From the NCBI RefSeq assembly GCF_041296385.1, contig NW_027184085.1, positions 7,869,301 to 7,933,300 of the forward strand: a stretch of DNA of 64,000 nt, written 5' to 3'. This stretch comes from Aphelocoma coerulescens. Its lineage: Eukaryota; Chordata; Aves; Passeriformes; Corvidae. A model generated the notes under the pieces. That model ran no database searches. It saw only the letters and a program-made list of their open reading frames with translations, and was not told the origin of the DNA. The position numbers and the translations under genes were made by a program. Positions 27,058-38,013 of the stretch are shown piece after piece. Position 1 is the stretch's first letter. Each line of letters opens with the position of its first letter.

Positions 27058-27830
27058 ATGGAGAAGCAATTGGACACCGAGACAGTAAACAGGGGCCGGA
27101 AGCAGAACAGCTCCCCTGTAATCCAAACAGAAGCAGTTAGAGACCTGCTGAGCCACTTAGATGCTCACAAGTCTATGGGACCAGATGGGATCCACCCAAA
27201 AGTGAGGAGGGAGCTGGTGGGTGAGCTCGTGAAGACACTCTCCATCATTTATCATCAGTCCTGGCTCACTGGAGAGATCCCAGGTGACTGGAGGTGGCAA
27301 TGTGACAGGCGTCCGTAAGAAGGGCTGAAAGAACGGTCTAGAAAAACACAGGCCTGTCAGCCTGACCTCAGTCCCCAGCAAGATTATGGAACAGATCATC
27401 TTGAGTGTGGTCACAGGGCACCTACAGGATGGCCAGGAGATCAGGCCCAGCCAGCACAGATTTAGGAGGGGCAGGTCCTTCCCGACCAACCTGATCTCCT
27501 TTTATGATCAGATGACCCATCTGGTGGATGTGGGGAAGGCTGTGGATGTGTCTGCCTGGACTTCAGCAAAGCCTTCAACACCATCTCCCAAAACATTCTC
27601 ATGGAAAAGCTTCAGCCCACAGCTTGGACAGGTGCACTCTCTTTTATCAGTTAAGAACTGACTGGATGGCCAGGCCTGGAGCGTGGTGGTAAATAGTGCC
27701 ACATCCAGTTGGCAGCCAGTCCCTAGTGGTGTCCCCCAGGGGTCTGTGTTGGGCCCAGTCCTGTTTTATTGATTATCTGGATGAGGGGACTGAGTCCACC
27801 ATCAGCAAATTTGCAGGTGACTCCAAGTTG
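27058..27830 (+). pseudogene. Remnant of CR1 ORF2 reverse transcriptase
   Basis: Conserved RT blocks follow in the right order but in shifting frames. The first open stretch ends at a stop codon near 27316, a second open stretch covers about 27386-27661, and the catalytic box at 27810-27821 reads FAGD. The endonuclease domain that should precede the RT is absent. This is transposon debris inside a CELF4 intron, not a host gene. Confidence 0.88.
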
Positions 27831-28663
27831 TGGGGGAGTGTTGAAGGGTAGGAGTGCTCTGTAGAGGGACCTGGATAGGCTGGAGAGATGGGCTGAATCC
27901 AACAATACATGGGATCCTGGGTCCTGCACTTTGGCCACAATACCCCCCTGGAGTGCTACAGGCTGGGGACAGAGTGGCTGGACAGAGGCCAGGCAGAAAC
28001 AGACCTGAGGGTGCTGGTCTACAGCCGACTGGACATGAACCAGCAGTGTGCCCAGGGGGCCAAGAAGGCCAATGGCATCCTGGCCTGTATCAGGAACAGT
28101 GTGGCCAGCAGAATCAAGGAATTCATTCTTCCTCTGTACTCGGCACTGCTTAGGCCACACCTTGAGTACTGTGTCCAGTTCTGGGCCCCCCAATTTAGGA
28201 AGGGCATTGAGATGATGGATTGTGTCCAGAAAGGGCCAGTGAAGCTGGTGAAGGGTAGCATAAGTTCTGTGAGGAATATCTGAGGAAGCTAGGGTTGTTT
28301 AGCCTGGAGGAGACTGAGGGGAAACCTCTACATCCCTCTCTACAACAGCCTGACAGGACACTGTAGCCACATGAGGGTAAGTTCCTACTCCCAGGCAATA
28401 GGATAAGAGGACACACAGTCTCAAGGTGCTCCAGGAGAGGTTAAGGTTCAACATTAGGAGGAATTTCTTCACAGAAAGGGTGATTGGGCACTGGAATGGG
28501 CTGCCCAGGGAGGTGGTGGAGTCACTGTCCCTGAAGCTGTTTAAGAAAAGACTGTATGTGGCACTCAGTGCCATGGTCTGGTTGACACAGTGGTGTTAGG
28601 TCATAGGCTGGACTCAGTGATCTCAAAGATATTTTCCATCCTAGCTGATTCTGTGATTCTGTG
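27060..28663 (+). mobile_element. CR1 LINE, 1.6 kb, with decayed reverse transcriptase ORF
   Basis: This is the longest mobile element in the window. The 5' part encodes pieces of the CR1 reverse transcriptase in different frames: a segment around DLLSHLDAHKSMGPDGIHPK (27145-27205), one around GRSFPTNLISFYDQMTHLVD (27470-27530), and a [13 protein letters not shown] motif near 27729-27768. The catalytic FADD box reads FAGD at 27810-27821, so one active-site Asp is lost, and stops and frameshifts break the ORF. The 3' end has two ATTCTGTG octamers (28648-28663). The full element would be several kilobases, so it is 5'-truncated and cannot move by itself. Confidence 0.95.
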
Positions 28664-31600
28664 AACTTTCCCTGATGCTGGGCAGTAATGTTTGGACTCC
28701 TGAAAGGCTTGTACTTAATTTGTGTATACACTCCATTTTGAAGACTATATCGAATGGGAAACAGTTCCAACAACCAGGCAATAGATTTGTTTTCCTTTGC
28801 CTTTAAATGAAATATCAATGGATGGATATTTTATTTTTAGCTGAATATGAAATTTCACAAGCGACCTGTCAAGCTCCTGTTTTCAAGAATGACTTTATTT
28901 CACACGTCAAGACAGGCTGGGAAATTAGTTTTTCCCACAGAGGACTCTGATTAGGGATTACAAAGTGAGTGTGGCACAGAGTGATTTTTCCTCCATCTTT
29001 TCCCTCACCCCGCCAGCCTAGAGAGTACCTGACTGCTGACTAAGGGGAGCAATTCATTACCATGTGTGGGAGGGGGACGGGAAGCAAGATAGTCATATTA
29101 AGTAGACTTGCTGGCCCAAGAGAGAATAGGGAAAGCATAATAATACTTAGCCCTTATCATTCTTTTCATCAGTAGATATCAAAGAACCTTGAAAAAGGAG
29201 GTTGATTTGATGGGAAAAGAGATAAATTCTGACTCCAAGCAGCCTATTGCAGAGGCACCAGAAGGAATGCTCACTTTCATGATAGTCTCTTCTGCCTGTG
29301 GGTCTGCAGGGTAGAGAAATAAACAGGTCCTTTCCTCCGTAAAATGCAGAAGTACATCTCAAACTTTATTGACTTACCCAGTGTAACTCTCTTGGGGTTT
29401 GGCAAAATATGAGGTCCAGTCCAACAACCAGAGAGAGCAAGGAGATTATGTATTACTAGTAAATGACAGAGCAGACAGGACCTATTGCCTTTGTCAGCAG
29501 ACAACAGCTGATTTACACCACAGTTTAACTCCTCACGGAAGCAATAAATAGCCCAGGTGAAGGGCTGCGGCATTTTTACCCTGTGGAAAATCTGGCCCAT
29601 TCTGGAGCATTTCTGTTGTTTTCCAGTGGATTAGTAGAAGTCACTGGAGTAGAAAGTAGCCTTGTCCTGCTGTATATGAAAAGCAATATCTGGCTCCACT
29701 GCTACAAGTCCTGCACTGGCTGATCTGATACAGTTTACTGCCTGATTTCCTTTGGGCCACATGAAAGAGCTGCACATGAGGAACCACATACTGAAAGCAT
29801 CAATCCCAAGGTCAGTCTTCAAATTCAAGAGCAGTGCAGCATCTCTACTGGCTACACATCTTTAACCGCTTACATGCACATCTCATTGCAGGGCACTCCT
29901 AAAAAAAAAATCTCTTCTTTTTCTCTTTTTTCTTTGTAGTGTGTGCTCTAGCTTGCATCTATTTGCCCATGGCCTTTCTGCCCTGTGTATATGATAACAA
30001 TGTTCAAAGAGGCCTGAAGTCCTGCTGCGACAGACAACCCAGAAAAACATCTCTTAGGAGGCAATATGAGATCCCGTTGGGTCAAACAGCTGCTGTGCAG
30101 TCACTATGACTCACATCAGAAGGCAAGAACACTCCAGGGGCAAGCACTTCATGTTCAAGTTACCCATGTTTTCATGATGCCATCTACAACAATAGCTTGG
30201 TTTTCAACAGTGTGAGGCATCAGCAACTGCCTGAGGCAGTTCTCTGGCCCTGAGACTTCCAGGGCAAATAGAGATCGAAAGAAAAGGAGAAGGAAGAAGA
30301 CACCAACTTACTTACACTTCTCTGTTGTGCTAACAAGAGCAGGTCACATCTTCAAAACCCATTTTGCAGAGATGAATATGTGCCCACCTTACTCAGTTTC
30401 AAAATCCTCCATCCTGCATTGTGTCCATCATGATGCAGCCCCTGCTCTGCAAATCACAACAGCAGCTCTGAACAGCCTAATCTGCTGTGGACCAGTGCCT
30501 CCCTCCAATACAGCTGCAAATAGGTTTAAATCATTAGATTCAAGTTACCAAACAGTCTCTTGGATCAGGGTTAATTAAATGAGTGTTGAAATCTAATTAA
30601 GAACTGGTCCAGGTGATAATTAGCAGGAAATGTATGCATTAAAATATTCATTTGTCGATGAGCTGCAATTAAGAGTGTGATTTGGGGAAGGATCAATATC
30701 TGCATCATGTGATCTAACGAAAAATTAAAAGCCACCCAGCCTTCAACAGAAATGCAGGGGAATTTTGGCTACAGTTTTTTTTCTCTCCTCTCCTCCACTC
30801 CCCCTTCTGTTTTGGTTTTATAATAACTGCTGAAGATTGCTCTCCATCTTTGAATGGAGCATTCATCTCTGCATCCCTTTGTTTTCCTGAAGCACTTCTC
30901 TCAAACCCTTGCTCTTCACCACATTGTGTGAGCAGGTTATAGATTTATTAGAGAGAGACTAACAGGTCAAAAAGAAAGATTCTTTGCCGATGAAAATCAC
31001 TTTCTCCTAGAACAGACTGCTAATCCAAGGGAACATCGCTCATTGTGTGGTGTTAGATTGTTGGGGTCTTTTTTTAGCAGGTTAATTCCTCAAGTCTTTA
31101 TTCATAACTGAGGATCTGAAGAGGCTATTGAATATGTATAGCTTAGACTTATATATATGTACATCTATAGCTGTGGTTTACTACACTCTTCCCAATTTGT
31201 AGCAGAGCAATTCTGCTTTCACCAAGGCTATTTTTTCTGGTTACATACGTAGGGGAGTGTGTAAGCCAGTTAATAAAATTTTCCTTGTGCAATCCCAGGA
31301 AATTCCACCTCTGACAGGAAGATGAGGGTCCTGCAACAGTCCAGTTCCTCTGGCATGGAGCTGGTCTTCCTGTACTGCCACAGCCAGAGGCTGAGCTGGT
31401 GATTTCCCCGCTGACTGTACTCCCACCAGTGAATACCAGTTTATCAAAACAGAAGCCATGGGAGCACAAGGATTTCGGCCACCCCTTGTCAGTCTCCTGA
31501 CAGCTCACCTGCCCATCTCCCCAGGTTGGGTGCAGCCCAGTTCCTGAGGCAGCTGCCTACTGCTATCAGGACTGCAGCCAGATTGTCCCACCCCTACACC

Positions 31601-32342
31601 TCCTCTACCCCTGGGGAGGCCACCCTGTGGCGAATCAACCAATCGATGAAGTTTGGACTTCCTTGGAGACAGACCGAAAAACACCAATGCCTTCCTTATT
31701 AAGTAGATCTACTTCTTCCCATCTCTGCCTCCTATCAGAATACAAGGATTGCAGCTTCTATTTCCTACTGTTCATGGAGAGGAAGCTCAGGTCCATGCAG
31801 TACTATTTTGCTGCCTTAATTTAGCAGTGCTGAAGACATGCTGTTTCATGATGCCAAATACACCCTGCCCAGCATACTGACTCCCATCTCCAAGGCTGGG
31901 CAGGGATTTCTCAATGGACTTGGGGGTTTACAAGACACAGCATTGTGAAAAGGTGATCCGGTTCAGGCGTCTGGAATGAAGAGAGCTCACACATTCCGCC
32001 AAAACAAATTGGTCCACAAATCCTACCACATTCATCCAGCAAAGCCTCCTACATTTTGCTGGACTGTGCCCAGATCTTTGTCCTCTGATGAGGACAACAT
32101 CCTGGGCCTGAAGGTTGAAAGAGCAAGGAGAAAAAGGCAACAACTTTTGCAGGGAAAACATAAATGGCAGCCTAGAAGCTTGAATTTTGGAGGAAACTAG
32201 GAACCAGGCTGCTGGCATTCACCCTCCACAGTCCTTTACTTCCTGATGCTCTCACCCTCATGCAAGGGTCAAAATCAACAACCCGATAGGTTGCTTGGAA
32301 AAAATAGGCACCTGGATCCCATTCTACTAAATCTGTGTTAGA

Positions 32343-32348
32343 TGCATG
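32343..32348 (+). promoter_or_regulatory. CELF4: Candidate RBFOX motif upstream of 144-nt exon
   Basis: TGCATG lies about 65 nt before the CELF4 exon at 32414. Together with the motif at 32580 it flanks the exon. Confidence 0.4.
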
Positions 32349-32413
32349 GATTGATGAGCTGGTGTGCATCAGGCTCATTCCCTATGTGTCCCCTTTTGTC
32401 TCTTGTGCTGCAG

Positions 32414-32557
32414 GGAGCCTCTTCAAGCCTGGTGGTGAAGTTTGCAGACACGGACAAGGAGCGTACAATGAGGCGCATGCAGCAAATGGCAGGACAAATG
32501 GGCATGTTCAACCCCATGGCCATCCAGTTCGGAGCTTACGGCGCCTATGCACAGGCA
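32414..32557 (+). CDS. CELF4: CELF4 exon, end of RRM2 and start of linker (144 nt)
   Basis: The acceptor is TTGTGCTGCAG and the donor is the near-consensus GTAAGT. The 48 codons are in phase 0 at both ends. [17 protein letters not shown] closes RRM2 (beta 4 and its basic tail). [15 protein letters not shown] and the following [16 protein letters not shown] open the flexible Met/Gln-rich linker that acts as an activation or repression region in CELF splicing factors. The exon is symmetrical, so it could be skipped in frame, but this would remove beta 4 of RRM2. TGCATG motifs lie about 65 nt upstream and 23 nt downstream, an arrangement typical of RBFOX-regulated exons. It sits after a 17.6-kb intron, the longest seen in the window. 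Confidence 0.95.
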
Positions 32558-32579
32558 GTAAGTATAGACACCGTCTCTC

Positions 32580-32585
32580 TGCATG
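32580..32585 (+). promoter_or_regulatory. CELF4: Candidate RBFOX motif downstream of 144-nt exon
   Basis: TGCATG starts 23 nt after the last exon base. RBFOX proteins bound just downstream of an exon usually promote its inclusion. Confidence 0.45.
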
Positions 32586-35500
32586 TTCATGGGAGGGGGA
32601 CTATCACCTAGAAATGCACAAAAACACATGGGAGTGGACAAAAAACTGCAGCAGAAGAGGAAGCGGTGGCTTATCTGTTAAACTGGTTACATGATGGGAG
32701 TAAAAATTAGCCACGACATCCAGGGTAGACTCTGGGAATCTCTAAGAGGTCTCAAAAGTGCTGTAGCAGTAACTTGTGGTCATGTGTAGACCCATGAAAA
32801 TGCTTCCTATGGGGCCTAAGCCATTGCTGTCAAATAAAAGCATAACTACCCTTTGAGGATTTGGAAAAAAACAAGCCTGCTCAGTTTATCCCAGTTCTCT
32901 GCCCCATGTCACCATTCCCCTGCTGCACCTTGCAATGCCATGGATACCTCTGGAGTGACTACAGGATAAAACGGCAGCTGTTGAGAGAAAAGCTTTTAGG
33001 TTCACAAAGCATGGTAGATAGCAATAAAATGTACACATAGACATATGCCCACACAGAGTCCTGCTGCCCCGGACAGTATGATTGAAGCACACTGGGAAAA
33101 AAATCCTGTTGTGCTAACTTCAGGTATCCTGTGCACATACCAAACCTGGACCCTGAGAAGATGTGACTGTACAGGGACCTGGGCTCTTGATGATCCTCTG
33201 AAATTGATGCCTCTAGAATTACTTGTTTTCCCTGGGCTACAATTAACAAGGATCTGCAAGACAAGATCAGGCTCAGGTAACTTGGATTCTCTGCCAGATA
33301 TTTTGGAGGAAGGTGGAGGTGGTCTGCAGCACAATGCTGCCCAGTGACTTTGGCTGCCTTCTCTGGCGCAGATTTTCAGGCAGTGACAGTGTATATAGGT
33401 GCTTCATCTATCTGATGGTAAAACATGGCCCTCTTGTATTCTGCTCGATTCGTGCACAGGACAGAAGTACTATTGAACACATGTTCCAGAGAAGCATCTT
33501 CCTGAATGGGAGATCCAAACTTTGCCTTACAAATGCAGAGCCAGCTCAGGAATCACCCTCTGGTGTGCCAATACTCCTCCCAGTGCACTGACCACAAGGT
33601 TTTCTTTCTTCCCTGACTTTCTTTCTCACGTTGGCACCATGTATTTCCCATCACATCCCCATGTTCTTTTTTTATTTGAAGGTCTGGAAATTTCTGTTGT
33701 TCTCTGATGGTCCTGTGTCTCACTGAACACTTGGTACAACCCAGCCTACTCCTTGTGTGAGCCATGCAGTGTTGTGAGGATGTGCTGTAGAGCTCCACAG
33801 AAGTTCCTCCTCTCCTTCCAGCTGCACCCCTTGGTGCTATTCTGGAGTTTTTATTCTCTCTCCTCCAGGAAAATTCTGGTTTCACTTCCATTTTGCTGTC
33901 TTCATTTTTATTCCTAGTCACAGTCAGTCTCTGTCTCTTCTTTTGTCCTCTGCTTCCATCCTCATGTTATAGAAGAGCTGTTCCATCCTCAGCCCACCTG
34001 TGTTCAACATTCCCCCTGGCCAGGGAAGGTTACAGGAAGAGGAAAAGGGACAGTAAATCCCAAATGAGCCCAGGTCAGTGGCCAGCAGCCTCTCAGGGGG
34101 GTGTAGCACACTTGCCCCCATGCACCAGAGGAATTAACAGGAGGCAACCCACAGACAGCTTGGAACAAATATCTGCTGAGACTGTCAGGCAGGAGAAGCA
34201 GCTTCTACAGACATTGTTACTCTACAGACATTGGCCAGGCAGCTGGAGAGATGGTAAAGACACCACTGTCCTGATGTTCTGATCCAACAACTCTTCTTGC
34301 ATTATTTTTAATCTAGAGTAACTCTTCTAATTTCCAGATAAGGTTTACACTGATATGAAAGGATGTGGTCTGCATCTTTACACCACAAATATTTCCTCTG
34401 TTTCTCACCAGATAATACAGGTGCATTATGAGGATAGGTGAGGAATTAGGGCAGAAGGAAGAGTAAAAACAATTTCTGGTCTTCTTCCGTCCACTTGAAA
34501 CAAATGGATATTTTTCATGTTGATTTCTGTGAAAGCAGAATTGGACCCATACTCTTTTTCTATTTTTCTGATAAATATGCTAATAAGGGGGAAAGAATAA
34601 GTTTTAGATCTTGACCCATTGGATATGACAAGCTGGTGACACCAATTACCCTAGGGACTTCAGAGCTGTCTAAATGATGGGATCACATTTCTGTGTGGCG
34701 CCTGTACACCCAGAGCGTGTTCAGATGCTGTCTCTCAATCAGCCTCCCTATCTACTCCATCTCACAGTCGCACATAAAAGGGAAGGAAGGGAGCGTCAAG
34801 GCTCTGTGACGTTCCCTCGGTCCCGATTAATCCACCTCGGACTGCTAGCTCTCAGATATCAGGGTGATTGGCACCTCACAAATGCCAGCAGGAGATGGAG
34901 GAATCGATAGGGGAGAGGGAAAGGGAGACAGCAGTTTTATTCAGCCTGAAGTCGAAGAGCTAAGGCAAGTCAAGAGGAGGGAAGGTGAAATATCAGGGGC
35001 AAGACTGTCATGATGGGTGATGCCACTGCCACCAGCAACTCTTGTGACATTGGTTGAATTGTTTGACCCCCTGATCTTGTTTCCCCATGGACAAATAAAC
35101 CTGATGATCAGATTTATTTATTTATTTTCTCTTCTCCCTCAGGGACACAGCTCTGTCTTGTACTGTCTCTCCATGAGCTTTCTCAGAGTGGTATGGCAGT
35201 AACATAAGTGTAAGAACTGCCTCAGTGCTTAATAGTAATAGCACAACCATGAGACATCAGGCTCTCTGATTCGTACTTGTAGCCTGTCCTCCCAGCTATC
35301 CCCCAGCAGTCCAAACCTGACTGATGTCTCTGTGTAAGAATTCCCAAGCAATCCCATGATAGCAGTTTTTCAATAGTCTCTAATGGTCTGTCCCCATGGG
35401 GGAGGTTGCTCAACACCCTGTCGCTGCAGTTTCTTGCTGAATTTCCCCCAGAGAAGTATCTTGCACATCACTGTGGCTGGATTAGCTCCCAAAAATGTCT

Positions 35501-37960
35501 CAATGTACCAAGGTGGCCAGTGCAGCAGAAATCTCCAGTGTGGCTGTTTGATAGAGTGGTGGCCAGCCATGGATTTGCCAACCCAGCAAAACCACTGAGG
35601 AGAGGAGGCAAGTCCATAGAAACTTGACAGATAAGCTTTAGTGTTGCCATCAGGACAGATCTGGGCCCCAGCTCCTCTCCAAATTACCTCCCTTACAGCT
35701 CAGCAAATGGCCATGCCACAGCTCTCCCTGCTGCTGCACATTGCCACCCCCCTCAGCCTCAACTTAAACAACTTCAACCTTGATAGCAGCGATGGTTTCA
35801 TATCAGCCAAGCAACCAGTCCTGGGGTTCAGCAGCCATCTGGCCTCAGACACAGAGGTAAAAAAATGAGGAAGCAAAGGGAGCTCTCCACTGTGTGTGGT
35901 TTTCTACCCCCTCCTCAAGTGCCACATTCAAGCAGACCAGACAAAGCTTGGCACCAACTCTGTGTGCTGTTTCAGTGACACAGAAAGTCACATCAGACCT
36001 ACCTCACCTCTTTTGTATGCAGCTCAAGGCAAGTCAGATTTCATGGTTTCCTAAAGCTCCCAGAGCCCCTACTCTAATTTGCTTCAGGGTGGGTTTTTGA
36101 TTGTTTTGGTTTTTTCTCTGCAGCAATATCTTCCCATAATCATTTAACTTCCCCTTTTATGGAGCAATTATTTATTTTGTTTCACACACGTACAGGGCAC
36201 CAGCCCTTTTTGTTGTCAGGTTACTGTGGATCTACATCAGCTGGGTACTGACAGCTGTTTCTGCAGTCTGAGGCCAGGTTGAGGTATAGATCCGGACTCA
36301 GCCTGGAGAGAAGGAGAGTGATGTTACCTGGCACCACCTTTGATTTGCTGCCAGTCTAGGAAGAACCTGCAGGCACACTCTCCTCCTCAGAGCAGCACAG
36401 CACACATTCTTAGGGTGGCCAAGCCCAAAATCACAAGCAGTCTGTGAATGGTGGTAGTTTAGTCCTGGCACAAATAAGTTACAGTTCCTGCTGGTCTTCT
36501 TTCTGAGAAGAAAGGGGCAAGGAGTGTTTAGTGCCTGTCTCATGTCAGCCATGCCTCACCATGCAGAAAGGAAATGTACGCAGATCAAAAAAGGGGTAGA
36601 GAGATGGGAAAATGCAGAAGAGCAAAGCAAGAACAAAGGAAGGAGCCTTGGAAAGTGACAGATACAGTATAAATTATTTAATTTTTAAATTATTTAAGAT
36701 AAGATCAAAGTCATAAATCAAGTTTGCATAAAAAATGGGGTGGGAATGTTAGCCACAGTCTTCTGGCCAAACTCCAGCCATGGGACTGATTGCATCCTGC
36801 AGCAGGGGATAGGCATAGAGTGGGTGTGTAAAAACAGACAGGCTGGGACAGAGACAACACAGGCAATGCTAACATTTGTTCTCTGGCCTGGAACAAGTCC
36901 TTTCTCAGTAAATCCCAGCTCTCCTCACTCTGAAAAAGTACAAATGGCTACTGCTCCTGAACTGCAGACAATAACTGCAACAAATCTGGGAATGTCCAGC
37001 ACAGCAGAGCTCTCAGACATCATCTTAAGTGGTCTCCTTGGGAAGTTAGGGCAGCAGTGACTACCATGCTGACCACAAACCCCTGGGTACCCCCTTCTGC
37101 CTCCCTGTCCAGGTCCAGTGGAGATGAAAGGATATTTCTGCTAAAACATCTGAGGTAATGCTGACAGGAAGAATCACTTTTTCCAATATTTCTTCAATTT
37201 GTACTGTGAAATTATTTTGGAGAGATACTTTAAAAAAAAAAATCAGCTAGCCCTATCAAATCAGGAAAAAATTACTGACTATAGGCTACCTTCCAGATAT
37301 AATAGTTACTACATTTAAATTACCAAAATGGGAGAGTATATTTGGTAAATACTGCCTGTTATGCAAATTATTTGTGCTGATCTGTTCCAGAAGAGGAAGC
37401 TATTTTGAGGCCATAATACTTTGTAACATGGCTAATACCTTATTTCTGACCACCAGCTCCCTGGTAATTCAGAAATAATGAACACTCAGATTTGGGCTCT
37501 ACATAAAAAAAATTTTAGGTCTTTTGGGGGGGATTTTCACAGTTCTCAGAAGTTAGGAGCCCAAGCTATTCTGTGTCAGACTTTGGAAAGGCACTAAGAC
37601 ACATTAATCCAGTTATTGCATATTTGTTTAGGTTTTTTTAAAATTAAATTATATTTCAATTTTATTTTCAAAGCAGAAATGTCTATTTCCAAGAAAACAT
37701 AAGAAGTATGAAGGACAATTCTGATCTACCAATTATCTTCTGTTTGTTTCAAGTCTTGGAAAGTATTTTTAGTTTTAAATCCCAATGGCCAGTTAGGGAC
37801 AGCAGACATGAATTTGTCAATTGCATCATTTTACCAAATATGAGTCCTATTACTGCTTGATTGATTACTTTACTTACCTCTTTCTATCACAGGGATACCA
37901 TGAGGATTCATTAGCTAAGTCTTTGTATAGATCATTAGGGGTGGGAAGTGTGGAATGCTG

Positions 37961-37967
37961 TTATTAC

Positions 37968-38013
<46 letters not shown>
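37961..38013. repeat. (TTA)n microsatellite
   Basis: There are about 14 uninterrupted TTA/ATT units from 37968, preceded by TTATTACT. It is likely to be length-polymorphic. Confidence 0.97.

Larger units (their letters stand above)
14785..32413 (+). other. CELF4: CELF4 intron, 17.6 kb, CR1-rich
   Basis: This phase 0 intron carries five CR1 fragments: four on the minus strand between 18248 and 24335, and the long plus-strand copy at 27060-28663. An AT-rich stretch with many TAAT/ATTA cores lies at 30550-30720. ORFs of up to 144 codons occur (for example at 16881) but lack any recognisable domain. Confidence 0.85.

Noticed and set aside
27723..28193. 156-codon minus-strand ORF
   Set aside because: It is the antisense of the plus-strand CR1 copy.
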